Of a DNA stretch of 64,000 nt, positions 16,975-25,613 are shown piece after piece. The stretch is taken from NCBI RefSeq assembly GCF_004345605.1, contig NZ_SLVY01000011.1, positions 124,001 to 188,000 of the forward strand, read 5' to 3'. Within the stretch, counting starts at the first letter, position 1. Every line of letters begins with the position of its first letter. Source of the DNA: Rhodococcus sp. SMB37. Its GTDB lineage: Bacteria > Actinomycetota > Actinomycetes > Mycobacteriales > Mycobacteriaceae. The notes below the pieces were generated by a model. The model did no database searches, had not been told where the DNA came from, and saw nothing but the letters and a program-made list of their open reading frames with translations. The translations under genes were made by a program, and so were the position numbers.

Positions 16975-17790
16975 CTATTGAGGGATACGGCAGGCGATGC
17001 CGTCGAGGAAGATCTCGATTCCGTGGGAGAAGACGTCATCAGCGGTGGCCGCGAGATACTCGTGGCCGGCGACCCGGAAGGCGCCGAAGTGTTCGAGGTC
17101 AAGGCCTTCGAGCAGGAGCGTGAAACCGTCGGACCTGCTGGCGCCGTGCGCGCCTCGTCCGACGTCGCTCCGTTGGATACTCGCCGCGCCCGCGACGAAC
17201 TGGATCATGCTGCTGGTGGCGTACGCGGCATACGAGGCTTCGAGCCCGGCATCGAGCAGTAGTCGGAGAGCGGAATCGATGACGCGCAGGGTGTTGGGTC
17301 CGTACCCCCCGAAATTCCGGCCGGCCGACGATGGTAGCGGTTGGGAAACCATCACGCGTCTCATCTCCTGCATCAATGCTTCGAGATCGGCGCGCCAGCC
17401 GTGTCCAGTGGACACGATGCGGATTTCTCCCATGACGTGATCTGCGATGAGCGCGATCAACTCGTCGCGACTGGCAATGTATCGATACAGGGATGCGCTT
17501 CGAGTGTCGAGACGTGCTGCAACCTCACGCACAGTGAGCGCCTCGACGCCGTCCTCGCGCAGTACATCCAGGGCGGCGTCGACGATGCGTTCGGTGGACA
17601 GCCCTCCGGGGCGTGGCCGGCGTCGACTCTCGGTCGATGCCCTCTCGGCCCACCATAGGGCCGACCCCGGCTCCGCTTCGTCGCCGCTCCTGACCGGGAC
17701 GGACGTGCCGCCGTGAGGCCGTCGATCCCTCAGTGCGCTCACTTCCCGACCGTCGTCCGAGCGACCCTCCCGAACATCGCTACTCGGCAT
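16975..17790 (-). CDS. TetR family transcriptional regulator of the CoA-transferase operon
   Basis: About 271 residues with an unusually long, disordered, charged N-terminal extension (about 75 residues) before the HTH: GLSTERIVDAALDVLREDGV, then RLDTRSASLYRYIASRDELI. A TetR_C-like domain follows. Starts are possible at 17808 or 17790, or further in if the extension is not translated. It is divergent from the CoA-transferase gene; a 23-bp palindrome and a partial second copy lie between, over the rightward promoter. Very likely a ligand-released repressor of the 17943-21832 genes. Confidence 0.85.
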   Translation of the reverse strand: MPSSDVREGRSDDGREVSALRDRRPHGGTSVPVRSGDEAEPGSALWWAERASTESRRRPRPGGLSTERIVDAALDVLREDGVEALTVREVAARLDTRSASLYRYIASRDELIALIADHVMGEIRIVSTGHGWRADLEALMQEMRRVMVSQPLPSSAGRNFGGYGPNTLRVIDSALRLLLDAGLEASYAAYATSSMIQFVAGAASIQRSDVGRGAHGASRSDGFTLLLEGLDLEHFGAFRVAGHEYLAATADDVFSHGIEIFLDGIACRIPQ

Positions 17791-17824
17791 CTGAATCCAC
17801 CTCCGCACCTTCGGCGCCCACCCC

Positions 17825-17886
17825 TTGACAGTATGCGATCAATGATCGCATACTTCGAAATCATAAAATGCGAGCGTTGATCGCAT
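17825..17886 (+). promoter_or_regulatory. Promoter with overlapping TetR operator and half-copy
   Basis: TTGACA at 17825-17830 and CATACT at 17849-17854 form a good sigma-A promoter with an 18-bp spacer. The spacer is filled by a 23-bp palindrome at 17831-17853: arms GTATGCGATCA and TGATCGCATAC around one base. A degenerate second copy (ATGCGAGCG-T-TGATCGCAT) lies at 17868-17886. Repressor binding would block the promoter directly. Confidence 0.75.
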
Positions 17887-17942
17887 CTCTTCGCGGTCTG
17901 CGTGGCCGTCGAGAATGCAGGCCACGAACAGGAGGGGTTCCC

Positions 17943-19157
17943 GTGACCAGAGTCATGCAGGGTGTGAGGATTCTCGAAGTTGCCGAACATACCTTTGTGC
18001 CTGCTGCATCCGCACTGCTCGCCGATTGGGGCGCAGATGTAATCAAGGTCGAGCACGTTGCGCGGGGAGACGCCATGCGGGGTCTTGCGTCGTCCGGAAT
18101 CGCGGTAGTGCCTGATGACGTGCATGTACTGTTCGAACACTCGAACCGTGGAAAGCGCAGCATCGGACTGGATCTCACATCCGAGATCGGACACGAAATC
18201 CTCTGTCGGCTCGCCGCGACCGCGGACGTCTTCCTCACCAACAAACTGCCGAGCGTCCGCGCCAAGTTGAAGATCGACGTCGCCGATATCCGGAAGCACA
18301 ATCCGCAGATCATCTACGTCCGGGGGACCGGACAAGGTGAACGTGGACCGGACGCGGACCGTGGCGCGTACGACTCCCTCGCATTCTGGGCACGCGCAGG
18401 CGTCGCTGCCGGGGTGATGCGGCCCGAATACGGCGAAGTCCCGGTGCCGCCGGCACCCGGATTCGGCGACTCGATCGGCGGCATGACGATAGCCGGCGGG
18501 ATCACAAGTGCCTTGTTCCACCGCGAGCGAACGGGTGAGGCCACCACCGTCGACGTTTCGCTGATGGGCACAGCGATGTGGTCGATGGGGCAGGCGTTGG
18601 CGCTGTCGCTGCAGCTGAACACACCCTGGACCCCGCCTCCTGCCGGCACCCGGTCGAATCCTCTGACGGGCCAATACGCGACCCGGGACGGACGATGGCT
18701 TTCGTTCACTTGTCTCCAGGCCGGTCGATACTGGGCGTCGATGTGCAAGGTGATCGGCCGTCCGGAGATGGCCGGCGATCCGCGCTTCGTCGACCATGGC
18801 GCTCTGATGGCGCACTGTGGTGAGGCGATCGCCATCCTGCACGATGCGTTCGCCGAGCGATCACTGGCCGAGTGGCGGGAGCGACTTGCCGATTTCACCG
18901 GCCAGTGGTGCGTCGTTCAGGACACGTTGGAGGCCGTTGCCGATCCCCAGACCGACGCCAACGGATATATCCAGCAGTGTGCGACGTCCGAAGGAGTCCC
19001 GTTCCGGCTGGCGGCCGCACCCGTTCAGTTCGACGAATGCGCATCGACCCCTCGTCGTGCCCCGGAGTTCAACGAGCACTGCGAGGAGGTCCTCGGCGAG
19101 CTCGGTTTCAGTGTGGACGACATGCTCGATCTCAAGATCCGGGGCGTGGTGACATGA
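17943..19157 (+). CDS. CaiB/BaiF (family III) CoA-transferase
   Basis: 404 residues from GTG 17943, behind a strong AGGAGGGG site; the upstream in-frame ATG 17868 falls inside the operator. Family III hallmarks: LLADWGADVIKVEHVARGDA, NRGKRSIGLDLTSEIG, and AYDSLAFWARAGVAAGV with the Asp that forms the acyl-anhydride intermediate. C-terminal VQDTLEAVADPQTDANGY. It activates an acid as a CoA thioester, and here probably opens a degradation pathway with the SDR and amidohydrolase that follow. Confidence 0.9.
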   Translation: MTRVMQGVRILEVAEHTFVPAASALLADWGADVIKVEHVARGDAMRGLASSGIAVVPDDVHVLFEHSNRGKRSIGLDLTSEIGHEILCRLAATADVFLTNKLPSVRAKLKIDVADIRKHNPQIIYVRGTGQGERGPDADRGAYDSLAFWARAGVAAGVMRPEYGEVPVPPAPGFGDSIGGMTIAGGITSALFHRERTGEATTVDVSLMGTAMWSMGQALALSLQLNTPWTPPPAGTRSNPLTGQYATRDGRWLSFTCLQAGRYWASMCKVIGRPEMAGDPRFVDHGALMAHCGEAIAILHDAFAERSLAEWRERLADFTGQWCVVQDTLEAVADPQTDANGYIQQCATSEGVPFRLAAAPVQFDECASTPRRAPEFNEHCEEVLGELGFSVDDMLDLKIRGVVT

Positions 19158-19221
19158 ATCGGGCAGTGTTCCGACAAGCACGTTGCTCCGCACCCTCGCG
19201 TAGAACACAGGAGAGGAAACC

Positions 19222-20046
19222 ATGACTTTGTTCGATGCCTTCCGATTCGACGGCAAGAGAGTTCTCGTGGTCGGCGGTGCCAGTGGTATGGGCGCCGCTG
19301 CAGCAGAACTCGCGCTCAGTGCGGGAGCGGAGGTTGTCGTGGCCGACTGTGCGCCGATTGCCACACCCGGCGTGAAGGCGGTACTGCTGGACCTGGCCGA
19401 TATCGATTCCATCGAGGCCGGTATCGCACAGATCGGCGGCCACGTCGATGTGGTGCTCGCTGCGGCGGGCGTCGCGAACGGCACGCCACATCTCGAACGC
19501 GTCAATTTCCTCGGGCATCGTCTCGTCATCGAACGCCTGCTGGACTCCGACATGCTCCGCAGCGGCTCCGCGATATGTTTCATCTCTTCTGCCGCAGGAC
19601 TGGGCTGGGAATCGAACCTCCCAGCGCTGCAGGAGTTCCTGTCGATCGATGACTACACCGAGGCGTCCGCGTGGGCGGTAGCACACGACAAAGCCGAATA
19701 CATGTTCAGCAAACAGGCGGTGTGCGCCTACGTAGCGTCGCAGGCATTTCCCTTACGCAAGAAGGGGATCCGCATCAACGCGATCTGTCCTGGTCCCACC
19801 GACACTCCGCTTGCCCGGGCAAATGCGGAGACGTGGCTCGGTTTCGGATCCGACTACCGCGCGAAGGCCGGAATCGACCCCGCCGCCCCGATCGAGCAGG
19901 CCTACCCGCTGCTGTTCCTGTGCAGCGACGCAGCGGCGGCGATCAGCGGTATCACCCTGACTGCAGACTCGGGCTACTTCAGTTCGGGAATGTCCGGCTC
20001 CTTTCCTGCTGCGACGCCCACTGTCGGCTTCTTCATGGGCCGATGA
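19222..20046 (+). CDS. SDR oxidoreductase (3alpha-hydroxysteroid/carbonyl reductase-like)
   Basis: 274 residues: VVGGASGMGAAAAEL cofactor loop, AAAGVAN, Ser122/Ser123, Tyr160 and Lys164 (DKAEYMFSKQAV), then the INAICPGPTDTPL loop. The long insert before the catalytic Tyr (LSIDDYTEASAWAVAH) resembles HsdA-type hydroxysteroid dehydrogenases. Its stop overlaps the next start (ATGA). The true substrate may be any cyclic or CoA-bound alcohol. Confidence 0.88.
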   Translation: MTLFDAFRFDGKRVLVVGGASGMGAAAAELALSAGAEVVVADCAPIATPGVKAVLLDLADIDSIEAGIAQIGGHVDVVLAAAGVANGTPHLERVNFLGHRLVIERLLDSDMLRSGSAICFISSAAGLGWESNLPALQEFLSIDDYTEASAWAVAHDKAEYMFSKQAVCAYVASQAFPLRKKGIRINAICPGPTDTPLARANAETWLGFGSDYRAKAGIDPAAPIEQAYPLLFLCSDAAAAISGITLTADSGYFSSGMSGSFPAATPTVGFFMGR

Positions 20047-20495
20047 AGCAACAGCGCCGAGGACGCAGAATTGCCATGCTCCCGGAGGAGGTCGACGCAT
20101 TTCTGAACGAAGAACGCACATGCCGTGTCGCGACCTCCGGGCCGGCCGGCCCACACTTGAGCGCCTTGTGGTTCGTCTGGGACGGCTCGGCGCTCTGGCT
20201 CAATTCGGTGGTGAAGAGCCAGCGGTGGACCGATCTCGAGCGCAACCCCCAGGGTGCAGTCCTGATCGACGCAGGCCACGAGTTCAACGAACTGCGGGGA
20301 GTGGAGATCCGAGGCCGGTTCGACGTTGTCGGCGATGTGCCCCGCTCCGGGGCCCCTGATCCCGAATTGGCCGCACCGGAGCAACTGTTCGCCCGCAAGT
20401 ACACAGGCCGTGACGAGATGCATTTCGACGGTCGTCATGCGTGGCTACGGCTTACCCCGCAGAAGATCACGAGCTGGGACTTCCGGAAGATGTGA
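20043..20495 (+). CDS. Pyridoxamine 5'-phosphate oxidase-like (PPOX/FDOR) protein
   Basis: 150-residue split beta-barrel flavin/F420-type protein: LNEERTCRVATSGPAGPHLS, LWFVWDGSALWLNS, then RWTDLERNPQGAVLID. ATG 20043 overlaps the previous stop (ATGA), so translation is probably coupled. Members bind FMN, F420 or haem and reduce varied substrates. It likely serves the same pathway as its neighbours. Confidence 0.82.
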   Translation: MKQQRRGRRIAMLPEEVDAFLNEERTCRVATSGPAGPHLSALWFVWDGSALWLNSVVKSQRWTDLERNPQGAVLIDAGHEFNELRGVEIRGRFDVVGDVPRSGAPDPELAAPEQLFARKYTGRDEMHFDGRHAWLRLTPQKITSWDFRKM

Positions 20496-20539
20496 CCGCG
20501 CACCACTGTTCCAGGACCCCATACAGGATAGGAGCTTCC

Positions 20540-21832
20540 GTGAATGTCGACGACATGATCCTGGTCAGCATCGATGACCACGTGGTCGAGCCTCCCGAGA
20601 TGTTCGACGCCCACCTGCCCGCAAAGTGGGCCGAGTATGCGCCCCGCATCGTCACTGACGACCACGGAGTGGACCGGTGGCTGTATCGCGGCCGTCAGGT
20701 CGGTGTCACCGGGTTGAACGCTGTCGTGTCCTGGCCTCCCGAGGAATGGGATCACGATCCCGCGGGATATGCCGAGATGCGCCCGGGCGTATACGACATT
20801 CACGCACGGGTGAAGGACATGAACGTCAACGGAATCCTGGCCTCGATGTGCTTTCCGACGTTCACCGGTTTCAGCGCCGGGCATCTGAGCCATTTCCGAG
20901 ACGACATCACCGTCCGAGTGATCCAGGCGTACAACGACTGGCACATCGATGAATGGGCGGCCACCTACCCGGGGCGTTTCATTCCCCTCGCAATCCTGCC
21001 GCTCTGGGACCCGGAACTCGCGGTCGCCGAGATCGAACGGGTCGTTGCGAAGGGGTGCCACTCCGTGACGATGGCCGAACAACCCCACGTCGCGGGATTG
21101 CCCAGCTATCACGACATCGAGTTCTGGAGTCCGGTGTTCCAGGCTCTGTCCGACAACGATGTGGTGATGAACCTGCACATCGGTCAGGGGTTCGGGGCCT
21201 TGAGTCTCGCCGAGGACGCCCCGATCGACAACTTGATGGTGTTGGCGCCGAGCATCTCGATGATCGCCATCCAAGATCTTCTGTGGGGGCCCGCACTGCG
21301 CAGATTCCCGAAGCTGAAAGTGGCGTTGTCCGAGGGCGGTGTCGGCTGGATTCCGTTCTTTCTCGACCGCTCCGACCGCCACTACACGAATCAACGGTGG
21401 CTGCGCCGCGATTTCGGCCGCAAGATGCCCAGCGACGTGTTCCGCGAGCATGTCATCGCCTGCTACGTCACCGACAAGACCTCACTGAAGCTTCGGCATG
21501 AGATCGGCATCGACAACATCGCCTGGGAATGCGATTATCCGCACGCCGATTCGCTGTGGCCGGACGCACCGGAATTCGTTCTCCGAGAGCTCGAGTCGGC
21601 AGGAGCCGACGACTCGGACATCGACAAGATCACGTGGCAGAACGCATGCAGATTTCTCAACTGGGACCCGTTCGCCGTGGTTCCTGAAGCCGACGCCACT
21701 GTCGGCGCCCTACGCGCTCGAGCGCAGGACGTCGACACCTCGATCCGGTCGCGAAAGGAATGGGCGGCGCTGTACGAGAGGGAGCCCAGGCGTCGGCCGA
21801 GCACCGCAGCGGGCGCGTCACCGCAGGCCTGA
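20540..21832 (+). CDS. Amidohydrolase family 2 (TIM-barrel) protein
   Basis: 430 residues from GTG 20540 (RBS AGGAGC), giving VNVDDMILVSIDDHVVEPPE; the longer frame from 20441 overlaps the PPOX gene. Metal-site elements DDHVVEPP, MNLHIGQGFGAL and WECDYPHADSLWP are typical of amidohydrolase-2 decarboxylases and hydrolases. Last gene of the TetR-controlled operon. Probably a hydrolase or decarboxylase acting on a ring-cleavage or CoA-linked intermediate. Confidence 0.88.
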   Translation: MNVDDMILVSIDDHVVEPPEMFDAHLPAKWAEYAPRIVTDDHGVDRWLYRGRQVGVTGLNAVVSWPPEEWDHDPAGYAEMRPGVYDIHARVKDMNVNGILASMCFPTFTGFSAGHLSHFRDDITVRVIQAYNDWHIDEWAATYPGRFIPLAILPLWDPELAVAEIERVVAKGCHSVTMAEQPHVAGLPSYHDIEFWSPVFQALSDNDVVMNLHIGQGFGALSLAEDAPIDNLMVLAPSISMIAIQDLLWGPALRRFPKLKVALSEGGVGWIPFFLDRSDRHYTNQRWLRRDFGRKMPSDVFREHVIACYVTDKTSLKLRHEIGIDNIAWECDYPHADSLWPDAPEFVLRELESAGADDSDIDKITWQNACRFLNWDPFAVVPEADATVGALRARAQDVDTSIRSRKEWAALYEREPRRRPSTAAGASPQA

Positions 21833-21898
21833 CCTCATTCGAGCCCCTTCGGACAAGTGCGGATTGACGAATGAATAGACAAGAGTCAATATAGACAG

Positions 21899-22300
21899 AT
21901 GTCGAATCAGATCCCGAGCGGGGACGAGCCATGCTGCCCGCCCCTGTCGCGTGAGCCCCTCACCTCGGATTGGGCCACCGACCTGGCCCGCATGTTCAAA
22001 GCGCTCGGTGATCCGGTGCGCCTGCGCATGCTCAGCATCGTCGCCAGCCACCAGGGCGGGGAAAGCTGTGTGTGCGATATCAGCCCCGCCTTCGACCTAT
22101 CGCAGCCCACGATCTCGCATCACCTCAAGGTGCTGCGCGAAGCCGGACTGCTCGACTGTGAGCGCCGCGGTACCTGGGTGTACTACCGCGTGATCCCCGC
22201 CGCGCTCGAGCAACTCTCCTCGGTGCTCGCCACTGAATCCGGTGTGCTGCCCGGTTCGGCCTGTGCCTCGACCGAGCCTGTCGAGGAAGCCGTCTCATGA
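21899..22300 (+). CDS. arsR: ArsR family arsenic-responsive repressor
   Basis: 133 residues: MFKALGDPVRLRMLSIVAS, metal-binding candidate ESCVCDISPAFDLSQPTISH in the DNA-binding helix region, then HLKVLREAGLLDCERRGTWVYYRV. Extra cysteines (CCPP near the N-terminus, Cys in the tail) could add arsenite ligands. The stop overlaps the acr3 start (ATGA). Short ATAGAC repeats just upstream (21870-21898) may be its operator. Confidence 0.9.
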   Translation: MSNQIPSGDEPCCPPLSREPLTSDWATDLARMFKALGDPVRLRMLSIVASHQGGESCVCDISPAFDLSQPTISHHLKVLREAGLLDCERRGTWVYYRVIPAALEQLSSVLATESGVLPGSACASTEPVEEAVS

Positions 22301-23376
22301 CGGAATCCACCGAAAGCCGTTCTGTTGCAGGAAAGATGTCGGTCTTCGACCGGTTCCTTGCCGTGTGGATCGGCATCGCGATGGTCGTCGGCCTCCTGCT
22401 CGGCCGCGTGATCCCCGGGCTCGGGGATGCATTGAGCGTCATCGAGATCGACAACATCTCGTTGCCCATCGCACTGGGTCTGTTGATCATGATGTATCCG
22501 GTGTTGGCGAAGGTGCGCTACGACCGCCTCGACACCGTCACGGGCGATCGCAAGCTGCTGATTTCCTCGCTGATCCTCAACTGGGTGCTCGGCCCGGCGC
22601 TGATGTTCGCCCTCGCGTGGTTGCTGCTGCCCGATCTGCCCGAATACCGCACAGGCCTGATCATCGTCGGCCTGGCCCGCTGCATCGCGATGGTCATCAT
22701 CTGGAACGACCTCGCGTGTGGTGACCGCGAAGCCGCCGCCGTGCTGGTCGCGATCAACTCGATCTTCCAGGTGATCATGTTCGCCGTTCTCGGCTGGTTC
22801 TACCTGTCGATCCTGCCGGGCCGGCTCGGACTCGAACAGACCACGATCGATGTCTCGCCGTGGCAGATCGCCGAATCGGTGCTGATTTTCCTCGGCATCC
22901 CACTGGTTGCCGGCTTCCTCACCCGCCACTTCGGCGAAAAAGCCAGGGGCCGTGCATGGTACGAGGAGAAGTTCCTGCCCAAGATCGGACCATGGGCACT
23001 CTACGGATTGTTGTTCACCATCGTGATCCTGTTCGCCCTGCAGGGTGAGCAGATCACCTCGCAGCCGTGGGACGTCGTACGGATCGCGTTGCCGCTGCTG
23101 GCGTATTTCGTCCTCATGTGGGGCGGCGGGTTCGTGTTCGGGGCGGCGATCGGGCTCGGATACGAGCGAACCACCACCTTGGCGTTCACCGCTGCGGGCA
23201 ACAACTTCGAACTGGCCATCGCCGTGGCGATCGGTACTTTCGGGGTCGCGTCCGGGCAGGCGTTGGCCGGTGTCGTGGGCCCGCTCATCGAGGTGCCCGT
23301 CCTTGTCGCGCTGATCTACGTCTCGCTTGCACTACGTAAACGCTTCACCCGCTCGCCCGACGCTGTTGCGTCGTGA
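22297..23376 (+). CDS. acr3: ACR3 family arsenite efflux permease
   Basis: 359-residue ten-helix permease with Acr3 features: NISLPIALGLLIMMYPVLAK, the conserved cysteine region LARCIAMVIIWNDLACGD, and FTAAGNNFELAIAVAIGTFG. It exports arsenite (and possibly antimonite) across the cytoplasmic membrane. Translationally coupled to arsR and followed by arsC. Confidence 0.95.
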   Translation: MTESTESRSVAGKMSVFDRFLAVWIGIAMVVGLLLGRVIPGLGDALSVIEIDNISLPIALGLLIMMYPVLAKVRYDRLDTVTGDRKLLISSLILNWVLGPALMFALAWLLLPDLPEYRTGLIIVGLARCIAMVIIWNDLACGDREAAAVLVAINSIFQVIMFAVLGWFYLSILPGRLGLEQTTIDVSPWQIAESVLIFLGIPLVAGFLTRHFGEKARGRAWYEEKFLPKIGPWALYGLLFTIVILFALQGEQITSQPWDVVRIALPLLAYFVLMWGGGFVFGAAIGLGYERTTTLAFTAAGNNFELAIAVAIGTFGVASGQALAGVVGPLIEVPVLVALIYVSLALRKRFTRSPDAVAS

Positions 23377-23431
23377 GGGTGGGGACTCGACGCCGTCTCT
23401 ACCCGACTACTACGGAAGGATGTCTGCAGTG

Positions 23432-23890
23432 ATGACCGCCGACTCCACGGCCGCCCGCGCACCGTCGGTGCTGTTCGTGTGTGTGCACAACGCCGGCCGT
23501 TCGCAGATGGCCGCCGGGTTCCTCGCTGCGCTGGCCGGCGATCGGATCGAGGTTCGCTCGGCCGGTAGTGCGCCGGCCGAGCAGGTGAACCCCGCCGCTG
23601 TCGAGGCGATGGCCGAGGTGAGGATCGACATTTCCACCGAGAATCCGAAGGTCCTCACCGTCGACGCCGTTCAGGCCTCCGACGTGGTGATCACCATGGG
23701 TTGCGGAGATTCGTGCCCGGTGTTCCCGGGCAAGTCCTATCGGGATTGGGTGCTCGAAGACCCGGCCGGCCGAGACGTCGAGTCCGTGCGGCCGATCCGC
23801 GATGAGATCCAGGCCAAGGTCGAAGCCCTGATCACCGAGCTGGTCCCCGACGAGGCGCCGCCAATCGCGACGGTCACGCGTCCGGACTAG
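23432..23890 (+). CDS. arsC: Arsenate reductase, low-molecular-weight phosphatase type
   Basis: 152 residues with the phosphatase loop VLFVCVHNAGRSQMA (Cys17, Arg23) and VVITMGCGDSCPVFPGKSYR. ATG 23432 or GTG 23429 fits the GGAAGGA site; the ATG at 23420 would overlap it. It reduces arsenate to arsenite for export by Acr3. In actinobacteria this class uses mycothiol or thioredoxin. It overlaps the stop of the convergent 23887 gene by 4 bp. Confidence 0.93.
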   Translation: MTADSTAARAPSVLFVCVHNAGRSQMAAGFLAALAGDRIEVRSAGSAPAEQVNPAAVEAMAEVRIDISTENPKVLTVDAVQASDVVITMGCGDSCPVFPGKSYRDWVLEDPAGRDVESVRPIRDEIQAKVEALITELVPDEAPPIATVTRPD

Positions 23891-25572
23891 TCGGTGGCGA
23901 CGAACGTTCCGTCGGGGAGGTAGATCGCGCTGCTGCCTGTCATCGTCGCGAACTCGACGTTCACCTGAAGGACCCGAGGGGCGTCGGAATCGGCATCGGG
24001 GAGTGTCTCCTTGGTGATCGAGAACCTCGCCGAGTCGATATCGGCCGGTTCTGCGCCGACCCTCTCGCCGTTGGCCGCGGCGATGGCATCGAGGTGCGCC
24101 GCGGTGATCTGCGAAAAGCTGAAAAGCTCGTCCGGTGTCGGTGTAGTGGACTCGTCTATCGACACCTCCGGAAATGTGCCGGAACTCATCGAAAACTCCT
24201 GCCGGACCCCACCGTCGACCGCGGGGCCGACAGTCAGCCCGATCCTGTCGGAGCTGCAGGGGATGCACAGGGAGTCGATGCGAGGTGTTGTCGCGTCGAT
24301 GCCGGCACGCGGCAGGACGAGGGCGACCTGTTCGAGGGCGGCGGCGGTATCGCGGATGTCGAAGATCGGGGCGATGGTTCCGTCGAGCTCGGCCAGGTAG
24401 GTGCCGCTTCCGCCCACCACAGTGGCGCGCACTTCGATGAGCGGCTCGGCGTCCGGTGATTCCTTACTGATCTCGACTCGATCGTCACCGGTCTGGTCGA
24501 CCCCCAGAGTCGTGGTGATCTCGTCGTACGCCGCGACTACGACTGAGGGATCGACGACCGAGAGAGGAAAACTGTTGCGGACGCGGGCACCGCTGTCGTT
24601 GATTGCCCCACGCGTGACGTCCACCCGGTCAGGGTCGTAGTTGCCGCTGGAGTCCTGGCTGGCGTGGTAGACGACGCGCTGCGCGTTCGCCTCATCGAGT
24701 ACGACGAGTTCGGTCCAGAAACCGTAGAAGGTGACTTCGAGGACATGCTCGGTGCTGCCGGGGATGTCCTTCTCTGCCATTACCGTCATCGCGGCCAGGG
24801 CGTCGAGACCGAACTGACCGATGGCGGTGGTGATCTCCCACTCGTCCGCGCCCGTATCGATGTCGGTGGCTGTGGTGACCGCCGAGGAGAAAGCGGAGCT
24901 CAGGCCCGCGGTGTCGGGCAACAGTAGGCCGGTCGCAGAACCGAAAATCGCGAAGGCAGTGCAGAAGCACACGGTGACCATCGTCCGCGACACTACCCCG
25001 CCGCGCGGGACGGTGTAGACGCGCTCGGGCGGAATCTCCTCCGGGATCTCGGCGGCCAGCACCTTGCCGTACTGCTGGAGCTCGGAGTCCTTCCACGGCA
25101 TGATGACGGCGCCTGGTAGACGGTGCACTTCCTCGACAAGGGCCATGCGACGCTCGCCGACAGCCGACTCGAGCACCTTGGGAGGAGCCATGGCGCGGGT
25201 GGACGTGACATAGGAGCCATCGCGGAACAGGCGATCCACGACGGTGACACCGAACTTCGCGATCCGGAAACCCTGCGTGAGCTCTGTCTCCACCGAATGG
25301 ACTACTGCGACCTTTGCATGTGGTGAATCGATGGCACTGGCGCGCCGCGGACCGCCTGCCGCGAGATCCGGGTTCTCGATGAAGTCGGTGGTGGATCCGC
25401 GGAGTCGTTGCGAACCGACAACCACACCGAGTGCAGCGACACCGGCACCTGCGCTGTACAGCAACACCGAGGAGGTATCGGCCGCGACCGTGAGACCGGT
25501 GAACGAAACGACGCCGGTGATGGCACCTGTGACGGCCGCGCGGAGTGAGAATCGGCGACTCACCTTGGGCAT
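23887..25572 (-). CDS. Hypothetical membrane-anchored protein (561 aa)
   Basis: No family recognised. Two hydrophobic segments near the N-terminus (around residues 12-55), one more near 205-230 (MVTVCFCTAFAIFGSATGLL), then a large soluble region rich in Asp, Thr and Val with beta-type alternation. This suggests a protein with a long extracytoplasmic or cytoplasmic sensor-like domain. Cys-X2-Cys in LCIPCSSD is the only obvious motif. It is divergent from another unknown membrane protein (25614) with about 41 bp between, so they may be co-regulated. No link to the arsenic genes beyond a 4-bp convergent overlap. Confidence 0.7.
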   Translation of the reverse strand: MPKVSRRFSLRAAVTGAITGVVSFTGLTVAADTSSVLLYSAGAGVAALGVVVGSQRLRGSTTDFIENPDLAAGGPRRASAIDSPHAKVAVVHSVETELTQGFRIAKFGVTVVDRLFRDGSYVTSTRAMAPPKVLESAVGERRMALVEEVHRLPGAVIMPWKDSELQQYGKVLAAEIPEEIPPERVYTVPRGGVVSRTMVTVCFCTAFAIFGSATGLLLPDTAGLSSAFSSAVTTATDIDTGADEWEITTAIGQFGLDALAAMTVMAEKDIPGSTEHVLEVTFYGFWTELVVLDEANAQRVVYHASQDSSGNYDPDRVDVTRGAINDSGARVRNSFPLSVVDPSVVVAAYDEITTTLGVDQTGDDRVEISKESPDAEPLIEVRATVVGGSGTYLAELDGTIAPIFDIRDTAAALEQVALVLPRAGIDATTPRIDSLCIPCSSDRIGLTVGPAVDGGVRQEFSMSSGTFPEVSIDESTTPTPDELFSFSQITAAHLDAIAAANGERVGAEPADIDSARFSITKETLPDADSDAPRVLQVNVEFATMTGSSAIYLPDGTFVATD

Positions 25573-25613
25573 CGGGTGACGCTAGCATACTGATCTTGTA
25601 GTTAGATCGGAGT

